Assembly (NCBI GenBank): GCA_016802295.1
Contig: JAESIW010000124.1
Span: 124,001-188,000 of the forward strand
DNA: 64,000 nt
Direction of reading: 5' to 3'
Source of the DNA: Brachionus rotundiformis
Taxonomy: Eukaryota; Rotifera; Eurotatoria; Ploima; Brachionidae
The notes below the pieces were generated by a model that was not told where the DNA came from, did not search any database, and was given only the letters and a program-made list of their open reading frames with translations. The position numbers and the translations under genes are program-made. Numbering within the stretch: position 1 is the stretch's first letter; the number at the start of each line of letters is the position of its first letter. This document shows positions 1 through 11,085 of the stretch, piece by piece.

Positions 1-452
1 ATTCAGTTATGTCTCTTGCTGTTCTTAAAAATGGTGACTTAGCCAGTGGATCTAATGATACCACAATTAAAATTTGGAATTTGAATAATGGCAATCTAAA
101 AATGACACTGTCTGCCAATTCTGGTCGGGTAAGATCTCTTGTAGTGCTGCAAAATGGCGATTTGGCAAGTGGATTAACTGATAACACCATAAGAATTTGG
201 AATATAAATAATAGCACTGAAAAAATGACTCTTAATGGTCATTCTGATTCAGTTTTTTCACTTGCAGTCCTTCGAAATGGTGATTTAGTAAGTGGGTCTA
301 AAGACGGCACAATTAAAATTTGGAATTTAATTAGTGGAACAGAAAAATTGACCTTTGATGATCATTTAGGACATGTTTGGTCTTTAGAAGTTCTTCAGAA
401 TGGCGATTTAGCAAGCAGTTTTGAGAATAAAACAGTTATAATTTGGAATTAA
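1..452 (+). CDS. Secreted-type WD40 repeat gene, 3' part (copy A, cut by window edge)
   Basis: The reading frame is open from the first base (first full codon at base 3) to TAA at 450-452. It encodes the last four blades of a WD40 propeller. Each blade has the family pattern S-V-x-S-L-x-V-L-x-N-G-D-L-A-S-G, followed about ten residues later by I-K-I-W-N. WD40 propellers are protein-binding scaffolds; the partner of this one is unknown. The sequence equals 17835-18286 (blades 4-7 of copy F) except for one base near 437. Similarity then drops sharply after the stop codon, which suggests recent gene conversion of the coding part. The first exon, if present, lies outside the window, so I cannot tell whether the gene is intact. 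Confidence 0.85.
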   Translation, partial: SVMSLAVLKNGDLASGSNDTTIKIWNLNNGNLKMTLSANSGRVRSLVVLQNGDLASGLTDNTIRIWNINNSTEKMTLNGHSDSVFSLAVLRNGDLVSGSKDGTIKIWNLISGTEKLTFDDHLGHVWSLEVLQNGDLASSFENKTVIIWN

Positions 453-2045
453 AATTTATCATTTATTTCATATATTTAATTAGATAATAATTTAAATCAG
501 TTTAAGAAACTATTTGGATTTATTTAATTAATAATGAATTTTTTAGAGACATTTTTAAATGAAATTAACTATTATTGAACTTTATTAATAAATAAAAATT
601 ACATTCACTAATTAATTATTTCTAATAAAAAGTTCTTTCTTTATTTTGAGAATATATTTAATTTGACTTAATTTAAGTAACTAAAAATAAATAGCGCCGG
701 TGAAGTTAAAAGCAACTTTTTGAAGAGCAGAGCAAATTTGAAAATTTAATGTTTTAATTTGAAAAAAATTCAAAGCTTTTGAAAAACAAAAAATTTTATC
801 AATTATAAACAAAGATTGTTAAATTAGAATTTTCATTTTTTTTTGTCAAATAAAATTTTCTGTAGAACAAATTATTGAAAATTTGCTCTGCTTTAGAAAA
901 AATTGCTTCAAAATTCACTGTTCCAATAAATAAGTACTAAAACTTATTTGAATTGTCCTTGTATCTTCGCTGCATTCAAACGAATGTCTAGTATATGGTT
1001 TTTTTACAGTTTTTGTTTAAAAGTGGCACTTTTTACCACAAATATATGTTCCTTGCCTAATTTTAGATGAATTTAATATGTAAGGAATTATTATCGAAAA
1101 AAAAATTATAAAATATTGACCAAAAGCTTGAATAAAGACCAATTGTTTCTTAAAATTATTATCTTAATTACTTTAAATAACACTTGAGAATGGTTTAAAA
1201 CCTACAGAAAAATTTTTAAATATTTAATTTTTAAAAGATTAATTAGTATTTATTTAGTATTCCATATCTATGATAATTGTAAAGTCTCGCTTCAGGACTT
1301 GAGGGATTTAAGCCATAAAAAAGTAAAACAATTAAATCTAGTTAATTAAATGGAATCAAAAAATAAAGTGATTTATTTAAAATTAGTTGTTAGTCTGATT
1401 TGCCCACAGTAAAGCGTGAGCTATGCTTAAATGAGGACCGAAGAGAAAGAGTGAGGGATGTCAAAAAGATTTTAAGCAAATAATTTTTCAAAATAAGAAT
1501 AATTCAACCTTTTATTTAAAAAGGAAACATAACATTGGCTACACAATTTAGTTTTATTATAAAGCACGATAAATTATTTACACAAAAAATATTGTGAAAT
1601 AATTTGGAGAAGGTCTTAAACCTCTTTTTATATCGGTCACTAATTCTTTTTGGTATTGAGTCAACTGAGCTCTCAGAAGTGGATTTTGGTACATTATTTA
1701 GGATATCTGGAACAATATTTTTCATTCAATGACCTTGGCTTATATCTTAAAAAATTTAATTGAGAAAATAAATATTGTCACTAGTTCAATATAATTAATA
1801 ATAAAAATTATAAAGTCTGGCTTGGATAAATAAGAAAAAGTTATATACCAGGATGTCGTAAATTTTTCAGAAATGGAAAACTTTAATTAAAAAACTTTTT
1901 TAGCTAGTTTTCTTTTATTTGCATCTGATAATAAAACTAATAAATATACAAACCATTTCTTATTTCTGGTTTCCGTTCAGACTCTAATAAAACAAAAAAA
2001 ACATTTCAATTATCGGCAATCAACAGATTATAAAGTCTCATTTGA
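1..2045 (+). repeat. Segmental duplication copy alpha-1 (pairs with 17835-19828)
   Basis: Direct repeat of the 3' half of a WD40 gene plus about 1.6 kb downstream. The coding part is almost identical. The flank is patchy, with blocks near 460-650, 940-1250, 1580-1690 and 1935-2045 matching in order. The match ends at a CATTTGATT motif, beyond which copy 2 holds an inverted-repeat element. Confidence 0.8.
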
Positions 2046-2624
2046 TTCTTTTATAAAATTAAATTAAAATCTTAAGAAAGAAATTTATATGAAATTTTGT
2101 AAAGTTAATTTTGCTTTAAAAATTAAATAAAATGAAAGTAAAAATTTGATATTTAAATAAATTTATTTTTATCTTTATTTTAGAAAAAATTAGTAAAAAA
2201 TTTCATATTTTTTGACTCTAAAATTTCCTTAGTGACTGGAAAAAAGTTATTTTTTTCAATCACTTAAATCTATTGAACTTTAGATTAATTAATTAATTTA
2301 AAAAGAAAAATATCTTTAAGTTCTTTCTTTATAAAACATGACAATATCATTTTTTATTATTATTCAACCAACAAGAACAAAGATCAAAATCTCAAATAGA
2401 TATAAAAATAAAATTAATTAAAACATTAAAAAAATAGTTTTTTGAACTTATTGTCAAATTTACAAAAAGTTATTTTATTGATAATATTATGAATCTTTCG
2501 CTTAAAATAAACAAATTGAATCTAAGAGAAATTGATTGATAAATTACCTCATAAAACAGGAGAAAATTTTTTTAGAATTTTAAAATTTATAAAATCAAAA
2601 TTGACATTTAATTCCTTATCAATT
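453..2624. other. AT-rich intergenic DNA downstream of copy A
   Basis: No gene recognised. An AATAAA signal is present near 588. The short minus-strand frame at 1516-1725 has a degraded counterpart at 19461-19667, so it is shared repeat DNA rather than a demonstrated gene. Confidence 0.5.
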
Positions 2625-3220
2625 AGTTTATATGATTTAGAAATCGCTTTTATCAATGCAGCTAAAAAAGTTACTAAATCTCGGGTTAATTATTATTAAT
2701 TTCATTTAAATCAAATTTTTAAACATGTTAAAAGTAATTATCAAAAATTGATCAAAGATTTAATTAATAGTTTAGAAGTTAAAATTCATTTTTTATGAAA
2801 TCAAAAATGAATATAAAGGATCGTTTGATTTATAAAATAAATTAGATAATTTTTAAACTATCTTTGACTTTGCTCTGCACCATTGCTTTTTTAAAGCCAT
2901 GAAAAGGTGAATTTTTAACATTTTCTCTTTTTAAAATATTAATATTTTTAATTAATTATTAAATACAATCATAAAACTAGATTGATTTTTCTTTAAAAAT
3001 AAAATTTTTAAAAATTACAATAGACTTTTAACTTATTAGATATTTTATCGTTTATTATTTACTTAAAAAATATTAATTTTATAAAGCTTCATTGAATAAA
3101 TTAACTAGTAGATTGGCGATTTTCATCAAGTTCTTATAAATCAGTTCATAATTACCTATCTGGATTCAAGAGATTTTAAGTTGGCCAATATTCTTAATTT
3201 TCACTTGGCTGGAATGCTGT
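2625..3220 (+). repeat. Duplicated block beta-1, inverted relative to 20005-20610
   Basis: Read on the reverse strand, this block matches 20005-20610 in order. Landmarks are the CTTTGCTCTGCACCATTGC segment near 2870 and the GGCGATTTTCATCAAGTTC segment near 3115. There is no coding frame. It separates blocks alpha-1 and gamma-1, so one repeat unit has suffered an inversion. Confidence 0.75.
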
Positions 3221-3752
3221 TTAAATAAATTTAAAAATGGAATATATTTTTTTAAATTCAATATTAAATCATAATATCCAAAGCCGATTTTCTTGGAAAA
3301 ATATTGGTTTTTTTATATGATTTAGGAAAATTACGTTTTTATAATGAATTAAATATGTAAAAAAAATCTTAAAGTTTCTTTATTTCAAACTTACTTCAAG
3401 TTAATTATACTCAAACATTTAATAGTTTGCTTACATTAATAATTAAAAAAGTTAATAAATGTTATTAAAAAGTAGAGACTGGTACCAAAAAGAAAGAAAA
3501 TTTTAACAAAATAAATTTGTTTTTGTGTATCTTTGGATTGTTTTAACTTTGAGATATGGGTCATTTGCCAGAAGGCTTTATTTTCAAGCTTTCGAGACCA
3601 ATTTCCTTTTAAATTACTGCAATTCAATTAAGAAAAGCTTTTTTTTTTGATAATTAATAGAGATTCTAAATGATAAACAAAATTTTATCTATTCTTTAAC
3701 AAAACTTTAAAAAACACAAAAAACAAAAAAACTTTTTTTGTGGTCTCTTTAT

Positions 3753-3797
3753 TATAAATAAAGTTATCTTTAAACAAAAATGGTTTAATTTTAGACA
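3753..3797 (+). promoter_or_regulatory. TATA-like box and acceptor-like TTTTAG before the WD40 start codon
   Basis: TATAAATA lies at 3753-3760, about 40 nt before the ATG. TTTAATTTTAG then ends 3 nt before the ATG (TTTTAG-ACA-ATG). The same arrangement stands at 24614-24658, and the TTTTAG-ACA part is kept before the mutated start of copy F. The TATA spacing suits a core promoter. The TTTTAG could be a splice acceptor for a 5' leader intron or a spliced leader. Both readings are inference. Confidence 0.4.
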
Positions 3798-5006
3798 ATG
3801 GACCGGAAATTAACTTTTTTTTTTTTAATTTTCATAATAACTACAGAGAGTTATCATTTTGAGAAGTTCGATGGTTATTTTAACATGTATAATTTTAATA
3901 ATAATTACAGCAGAAATGCAAACAAAGTATTCGAATGTTTAATAAAAACATTGAAAAATGAAAGTTTAAAGATAGTTGCGGTCAAAGATAATGATTGTCA
4001 AAAATTAACACACTGTGATCACATTCCAAATAGAAATGAGACTGATTTTATTTTACTTAAAAAATACAAACAAATTTTAAAGACCAATTCAGATTTTACA
4101 GGTAAAAAATTTTAAAAAATTTATGTTTTTGTGTTTTTAAATTGCTTAAAAATAAAAGAAAAATATAGAATGAATGGTCATAATTCTTCAGTTAGGTCAA
4201 TAACAGTGCTTAAAAATGGCGATTTAGCAAGTGGATCTCGTGATAACAAAATAAAAATCTGGAACATTGAAACAGGTTGTGAAATTATGACTCTTAGTGG
4301 TCATTCTGGTTCAGTTTTTTCACTTACAGTTCTTAAAAATGGTGATTTTGCTAGTGGGTCTATTGACGGCAAAATAAAAATTTGGAATTTAATCGGTGGA
4401 ACAGAAAAAATGACACTGTCTACCAATTCTGGTTGGGTAAGATCACTTGTAGTTCTGCGAAATGGCGATTTGGCAAGTGGATTAAATGTTAACACCATAA
4501 AAATTTGGGATGTATATAATGGAACAGAAAAAATGACTCTAACTGGTCATTCTGGTTCAGTTATGTCTCTTGCTGTACTTCAAAATGGTGATTTAGCTAG
4601 TGGGTCTATAGACGGCACCATTAAAATTTGGAATGTAAATAATGGAACAGAAAAATTGACCCTTTATCCTCATTCAGGAGGGGTTTGGTCTTTAGCAGTT
4701 CTTCAGAATGGCGATTTGGCAAGTGGATTAAATGTTAACACCATTAAAATTTGGGATGTTTATAATGGAACGGAAAAAATGACTCTAACTGGTCACTCTG
4801 GTTCAGTTTTGTCTCTTGCAGTACTTCAAAATGGTGATTTAGCTAGTGGATCTAATGATACCACAATTAAAATTTGGAATTTAATTGGTGGAACAGAAAA
4901 ATTGACCCTTTATCCTCATTCAGGACGTGTTTTGTCTTTAGCAGTTCTTCAGAATGGCGATTTGGCAAGTGGATTAAATGATAACATCATAAAAATTTGG
5001 AATTAA
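3798..5006 (+). CDS. Secreted seven-bladed WD40 protein (copy B, intact)
   Basis: Two exons, 3798-4101 and 4159-5006, joined across a 57-nt GT-AG intron (phase 1; the junction codon is Glu). The product is 383 aa. Residues 1-18 form a signal peptide (MDRK, then a Phe/Leu/Ile run, then TTES). Residues 19-101 are a family-specific domain with three Cys and the phrase LKNESLKIVAVKDNDC. Seven WD40 blades of about 41 aa follow, enough for a closed propeller. Blades 3-4 and 5-6 are a 246-bp internal duplication. Several blades carry an N-G-T sequon, which fits a secreted protein. The N-terminal domain is not one I recognise, so the function is unknown; extracellular binding or recognition is the obvious guess. 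The neighbours are paralogues and transposon remnants. Confidence 0.88.
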
Positions 5007-6189
5007 AATTTATTTACAAAATTAATTAATCAAAAACATAAAAATTTTAAATCGTTATTGAGAAAATATTATTATTTGTTTTTAAATACAAACAAGCAAC
5101 AACGTAAAATTTTTTTACATATTTTTATTTCGAAATTCCTTGAAAAAACCTTGAAAGAATTAATAAAGATTTTCCTTTTTTTTCAAAAAAAATATTCATG
5201 CTCAATTTAAATGATTTCTACTAAAATCTAATTGATTTTTTAATTTAAAATTTAAAAAATCTTTATTTCTTTCTCATTTCTTCGATACCTAATCTACAAT
5301 AAAATTTTTCTAACACAATCAATTTCAAATGGTTTTAATCTGATTTTTGTCCAAAATTTTGCATATTTCAAAAGTTGTCTGAAAAAAAAATAAAATTCGC
5401 ACACTCATAACAATTAAATCAAATTATTAAGTACCAACAGATAAATTAGAATTTAAATATAACATTTAAGTGACTATATCTAGTTAAATTTAAAAAAGTT
5501 TTAAGATCTAAACTTCTATTCTACACCGAGATAATTTATTCCAATTTAAATTATTATAAAACTACAAAGAATTTAATTTGTTTTATACCCAGAAATAAAA
5601 AGAAAAGGGATACTTTTATAAATTGCCAAATAAGATATAATGAATTTTTAGTTCTAGTTGATAAATTATTCAAGATGTAACCTTTGAATTATTAAATTTT
5701 AGAAAAAAAATCTCTTAATCGATCTAAAATTAGACAATTCTACTAATTAAAATTATCAATTAGTAAATTTTTATTTTATTATATCACAAGGTTTAATTTC
5801 TCGCAATAAAAATAATATTTAACCCAGAAATTATCCTTTATTCTAATTACTTATTTACAAAAAATTTGAATCGATTATTTTGTATCAATTTTTTATCGTG
5901 GCAAATGAAAAAATGTATTCACTTGTCTATAATAGGAAAAGAGAAAAAGTGAAGTTATTTTATATTCACTTATATTTTATGATGATACAAAAATTCATTC
6001 TTCTGCTAAATGAAAAATGAAATTAAAAAAAAAGAACAAAATTTCGTACAAATGATAGATTAAAAAAAAGTATAAGATAGGATAAATAATTATCCTAATA
6101 TTTTAATTATTTTTTAGTGTATAAAAATTAATAATAATAATAAAAATAATTTGCTATGTTGATTATGCTTATATTCCATCACGTTTATC
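5007..6189. other. AT-rich spacer
   Basis: No gene seen. The first 300 bases continue block gamma. A piece near 5600-5690 (GGATACTTTTATAAATTGCC region) recurs, diverged, at 8110-8190 upstream of copy D, so it is a dispersed piece of the array. Confidence 0.5.
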
Positions 6190-6635
6190 TACAAAGAAGC
6201 ATCTGGACAAGGATAATATAAAGAATTATCTGTTACACAAATATGGAAAACATTTATGGATCTTGAAGATTGGAAAATAAGTTCTTGTACTTGTCCACTC
6301 TGGAAAAAAATTTATATTTGTAAACATTAAAAAGCTATTGCCTGTCTGGATAAAGGTCTTGCTAGGCATCCAAATGCTAAAGATGTTCCTTTAGGTCAAA
6401 ATTGAAAAAAATGAAGACCGGCAAAGACCAACAAAGCGCTGAATATGCAAGAAATTGAGACTAATATATATAAAAAAATAAAGAAGATAATATGGTTATT
6501 AATGATGATGTTGAGAATCTCGTTGTTGAACAGCCGGTTGAACCTATTTTACAAGAAGTCAACTGTAATTTACCAACTAAACGCGGTAGAGATCGACCGC
6601 CTAAAAAAACAGCTAAAAAAATTAATTTTATTTGA
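6190..6635 (+). pseudogene. MULE transposase C-terminal remnant with SWIM zinc finger
   Basis: A broken frame encodes a SWIM-type finger, C-x-C-x8-C-x-H, in WKISSCTCPLWKKIYICKH (about 6271-6330). It is followed after stops and frameshifts by the basic tail RGRDRPPKKTAKK (about 6584-6625). SWIM fingers sit downstream of the DDE domain in Mutator-like transposases. In-frame stops (one directly after the CKH) and a frame change near 6440 show that it is dead. A FLYWCH finger, the usual N-terminal partner in such elements, lies alone at 22618-23101. Confidence 0.65.
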
Positions 6636-7117
6636 TTAATTGATTATTTTCTTTCATTTTTTTCATTTGATTAATTTCTTTATCAGAGTAAAAGAAATTT
6701 TATATCAATTTTTATTTTTTAAGCAGAAAAAATGGCCAATCCTTTAAAAAGTTGTTGTTCTTTAAAACTCAAAATCCCAAAGATAAAAATTAAATAATAC
6801 TAAAAAAAAGTATATATATTCTGAAAGAGCATAGATTATAAGAATTTATATCAAAAAATTTATTATTCAAAACTGTGAATTCGTCTCAGGAAATAATCGG
6901 TTTCATAATTCATAAATTTTTGTTATCTTGTTTTGCTTTTTTGAAACATTGAGTTAATTTTTTGTAAATAAAGATATAAATTTAAAGTTATGCTTATTTA
7001 ATTCACTTTTCCAGTTTAGCTATTTTATTTTGATTACACCAAAAAAAATAAAAATAAAAGCATAGATTGATATTAATAGATTTTATCAATAGATATGGCA
7101 TCTTACAGTGATGAAGC
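6636..7117. other. AT-rich spacer with a short shared block
   Basis: Bases 6725-6830 (a GGCCAATCCTTTAAAAAG stretch and the following AAAGTATATATATTCTG) match 26455-26565 in the same orientation. This extends the gamma duplication past an insertion of about 1 kb. No gene seen. Confidence 0.55.
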
Positions 7118-7255
7118 AATAAAATCTGGAACATTAAGAATGGATCTGAAATCAAGACACTAAATGTTAATTATGGTATAGTTAGATCATTAGCAGTACT
7201 ACCAAACGGTGGTTTAGCCAGTGACTCTGATAACGAAATCATAATTTGGAATTAA
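7118..7255 (+). pseudogene. WD40 family relic (copy C): last blade only
   Basis: The frame reads S-N-K-I-W-N, then a complete last blade (VRSLAVLPNGGLASDSDN, ending EIIIWN) and TAA at the family's stop position. Nothing of exon 1 or blades 1-5 is seen upstream. It is a dead fragment of the same family as the intact copies. The sequence just before it (near 7070, TTTATCAATAGATATGGCA) also occurs at 12700 without a WD40 blade. Confidence 0.8.
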
Positions 7256-7559
7256 TGTCTTGTGTTAAAACTTAATTAAATTAATTAAAAAAAAAACAAA
7301 AATATTTTTATTTCTATCTATTTCTATCAAATAAAGGCTTAAATAAATATGATTATTATCTTATTAAAAAACTGCTAAAAACTAAAAAAACATAATTTTG
7401 GTAAAGCAAGAAAAAAATCCATAGTTTTGAGCTTTGAATGATACTCTGCATACTTTCCATAATCAAGTCTTTTTATATTATCTAGTCCAGCTTTTTTCGG
7501 ACCAACAGCCAGAAAATTTTCTTGCTAAAAAATATAACTATTAATATGTAATATATTAT
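7256..7559. other. AT-rich spacer
   Basis: No gene or clear repeat recognised between the copy C relic and the LINE fragment. Confidence 0.4.
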
Positions 7560-8025
7560 GAGACAATGAAGGAAGGCTGTGTAGGATCAGACGGCGCTTA
7601 GTACCAGAACCAAAGCCAGGGTGTATAAGGCGACCGTGCTGTCTACAATTCTCTATGGAGCTGAGACATGGAGTTGCAACGATGATGATTATGCCAAACT
7701 CAACGGTTTCCACCTCAGGAGATTACGGCAACTAGCGGGTTACCAGAGTGCACACTCGGCGCCCTAGAGAACATAGTGCGGCGATACAGGTTACGTTGAG
7801 CTGGACACGTAAGAAGGTATGGAGACCACCGATGGGCAAGTGCTTTCCGGTGATCTTGTTGGTGGAAAACAGGGTCGTGGCAGGCCAAGGTTAGAGTGGA
7901 CTAACTGTTTAGAAAGCGATTTGGAAAGGGCAGGAATCAAGAAAGGCCAGTGGACAATGATGGCAAAAGAAAGGACCGTGTGGCGCGATGCAATCTCGTC
8001 CCTAACTTCGACTTCAAAGAAATAG
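7560..8025 (+). pseudogene. Non-LTR retrotransposon (LINE) 3' coding fragment
   Basis: Three frames together give the conserved C-terminal part of a LINE reverse-transcriptase protein: KARVYKATVLSTILYGAETW, then LNGFHLRRLRQLAG, then an R-Y-R-L-R-x-A-G-H-V-R-R segment. They are followed by LVGGKQGRGRPRLEWTNC and a TAG stop at 8023-8025. Frameshifts and stops between the blocks show it is not functional. It is 5' truncated, as LINE insertions usually are. Its GC content is clearly higher than the surrounding DNA, which suggests an element of different origin or recent arrival. It lacks the RT catalytic core. Confidence 0.75.
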
Positions 8026-9314
8026 GACCCTTATTAATTTGAGCATAAATAATATTATAAAAGAGTTTCTTATATACTGTATCAAGTACGTGACAAGATT
8101 CATTAAAAGAGTAAGGATACTATTATAAACTTCCAAATAAGGTAAAATGAATTTTAATAAGTTTAGTTGATTAATTATTCAGGACATCAGATAGTTATAT
8201 GACAAATATACATTGAAATTTTAGAACAGAAGGCTAAAATTAATTGACTTTGGTCTGCGCTCTAAGAACACTTCCGTTATGACATACACTTTGATTTAAA
8301 TAGCTTTCCATTCATTCCAGAAAAATTTTAATAAAAAATAAATTGATTGCTTTTTTTGAAATGGAAAATTTTACTTTGAGCTACTTTAATAATTTCCTTT
8401 TATTTTCCTTTTAAAGAAAAAAATTAATTTTTTTTCGGAAAAATTCCTTTAATTCTGTTCGTCTGTCTATTTTGGTAAACAAAAAAGCACAATCATGTCA
8501 AATCAAAATCGTTACTTATGCAGTTGGTTTTACATAAAATCTTGTTCTTTACTATTTTTATCACTTATATTAAATTATTATATTTTATTATCAATTTTTG
8601 TGTGGTATTTATAATTTTAATTTAAGTTGTTTAATTTTCTTATAAGGTACAAAATCAGCTAATGTAAAAAATATTTTTTGCAAATATAGTAATTTTAAAA
8701 TTTTAAGTAAAAATCAGGATATAATTGAAAAACCATTAACAAAATAAACTTTTTTGGGAAAAGAAAAAAATATTCAATTTTAAAAAAAAAGTGAAATAAT
8801 GGATTTTTATATAATTAATTTTTATACTTAATAAATAAAATCTTTTGAGTTCTTGATTGATAAAAGGAAAAATTTTTAAAAAAATTCAATTTTTAGCTTT
8901 TTTTGAAATTAGTCTCAAAATGAAATAAACATTTTTCATTTTATCCAATTAAAAGTTTAATTAATGATTTAAATTCAATTAAACTATTTAGTTTTCATTT
9001 TTTAAACTTAAAATTTTTAATTTAATTAAATTGAGTCTGCACTCTTTGAACACTTTTCTTATGACCAAGACTAAAAGATCTATATAAAGCTATTTTGGCA
9101 TCAGAAAATGGTAAAAAAATTGGAAAATGCAAATTAACTATTTTGTCTGTTAGTCTACTTAACATTTACTAGCATATTTAATTCTGGTCCTCTTTGAATG
9201 GAAAAAGAAAAACCATGCTAAACCAAAAATATTCTCTCTAACGGATATTCTAATTAATTTATTTCATTCGATTAATTTTTTATTTTATTTAAATCCTTTT
9301 AATTTTTATATACA
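8026..9314. other. AT-rich upstream region of WD40 copy D
   Basis: No gene. A diverged internal repeat is visible: CTGCGCTCTAAGAACACTTCC near 8253 and CTGCACTCTTTGAACACTTTTC near 9035, each followed by similar AT-rich DNA. Confidence 0.45.
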
Positions 9315-10544
9315 ATGATAGATTTGCAAATAATGGTCAAAATATTTATATTTTTTTGCTTTATTTTAACAAAAATGATACAGAATTGTCATGGTGAACA
9401 GCTCGAAGGACATTTTAATATATACAATTTAAGTAATGACTCTACAAGTGGTAGGGACAAAATGATCGAATGTGGAATAGAAATCTTGAGAAATGAAAGT
9501 TTGAAGATAGTTGTGGTAAAAGATAATAATTGCCAAATAATTACAGAATGTGATCAAATTAAAGAAAAAAATGATATAGATTATATTCTATTTAAAAAAG
9601 AGAAACAAGTTTTAAAGACCAATTCGGATTTTAAAGGTAAGAGAAATTTTTGCCATAATTTTTATTTGAAGTACAACTGCTTTTAATTGAAAGAAAAAAA
9701 GACACTGTCTGGTCACTTAAAAGGTGTAAGGTCTTTAGCAGTTCTAAAAAATGGCGATTTAGCAAGTGGATCTGATGATAACACAATCAAAATTTGGAAT
9801 ATAGATACAGGTTGTGAAGTCATGACACTGACTGGTCACTCTAAATCAGTTTGGTCACTTGTTGTTCTTCAAAATGGCGATTTAGCAAGTGGATCTTTTG
9901 ATAAAACAATTAAAATTTGGAATGTAAATAATGGAGCTAAGAGAATGACGCTTGATGGTCATTTAGGTCGAGTTAGTTGTTTAGCAGTCCTTAAAAATGG
10001 TAATTTAGCTAGTGGATCTGATGATAATACAATTAAAATTTGGAATATTGATAATAAAAGTGAAAAATCGACACTGGATGGTGATTTAGGAGAAGTTTGG
10101 TCTTTAGAAGGCCTTAAAAATGGCGATTTAGCAAGCGGATTTGATAATAATACCATTGCAATTTGGAACATTAATAATGGAACTAAAATAATGACAGCTA
10201 ATTATGGTTATTTTGCAAAAATATGGTCTTTGGTAGCTCTACAAAATGGAGATTTAATAAGTGGGTCTGGTAATGGAAAAATTTTTTTATGGAATATTAA
10301 TAATGGAACTGAAAAAATGGCACTAAATGAACATACTGGTCCAGTTAAATCAATTGTAGTACTTCAAAATGGTAATTTAGCAAGTGGATCCAACGACGGC
10401 ACAATCAAAATTTGGGATATAAATAATGGAACTGCAAGATTGACCATGAATTGTCATTCAGGTAAAGTTTTTTCACTTGCAGTTCTTCAAAATGGTGATT
10501 TAGTAAGTGGATCAGAGGATAATTCAATAAAAATTTGGAATTAA
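9315..10544 (+). CDS. Secreted seven-bladed WD40 protein (copy D, intact)
   Basis: Exons 9315-9636 and 9694-10544 flank a 57-nt GT-AG intron in the same phase and place as in copy B; the product is 390 aa. The ATG at 9315 gives a hydrophobic leader (residues about 5-25, ending near NCHGEQ). A second ATG at 9333 would still leave most of it. The N-terminal domain keeps the three family cysteines and the LKIVVVKDNNC motif. Seven blades follow. It is the most diverged intact member, and blades 4-5 are atypical (for example an F-L-W-N ending). It lacks the TTTTAG-ACA-ATG start context of B and G. The family function is unknown, with extracellular binding inferred only from the leader plus propeller. 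Confidence 0.87.
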
Positions 10545-11085
10545 TTTATTAAAAACAAACAAATTTTTTATCAATTTATATGAACTTTTAAATTTATAAA
10601 AATACTATTTAATTGTTACTCGTAAGATTCAAGTATTTAATAATAAATTGCTAATAATGAAAACAATATAATATAAACTAAGAATTTTGGCAATGGTCCA
10701 CCAATTAACCTCTCAATGGTTCCTTAACACCAAAAGCCCCCACTTTTTTATACGGCTAACTTAAATGGTAGAAAAAATTTCTCGGGTCTTTAAGTGTTAA
10801 TTATACTTTCATTATCTTGCTATCATGGAATTGAATAAATAAAAAAAAAATATGTTTATAACCATTTTGATTAAATATATAGATTCTAATTTAAAAAATT
10901 TTTCTAAAAATACTTATTTAAGCCTAAAATGCATACTTAACAAAATGGCATTAAACTAGATTGTCTTTTCTTGATGCTCGATGTTTGCAGACAGCTTTAC
11001 CATGCATTAGTATTGAAAAATAATAGCCAATGCAAAACATCACGAGCCATGTTTATATCTTCAGTTAGTTTAAGGTTTAACTATA
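10545..11085. other. Spacer between copy D and a Tc1 remnant
   Basis: No gene recognised. A slightly less AT-rich patch near 10690-10790 has no open frame of note. Confidence 0.4.

Larger units (their letters stand above)
3238..5300 (+). repeat. Duplicated block gamma-1 (direct copy at 23905-26165)
   Basis: Contains the upstream region, exon 1, intron, exon 2 and roughly 300 bp of 3' flank of WD40 copy B. It aligns in the same orientation with the block around copy G. Upstream landmarks include the CCAAAGCCGATTTT stretch and GACTGGTACCAAAAAGAA. The 3' flank matches through the TTTCTTTCTCATTTCTTCGA stretch. Confidence 0.8.

Noticed and set aside
4301..4498. Minus-strand frames rich in NPLAKSPF in several WD40 copies (also 9959-10171, 17458-17652, 17827-18051, 25399-25623)
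   Set aside because: They are antisense shadows of the repeated blade codons and recur only because the sense repeat does.
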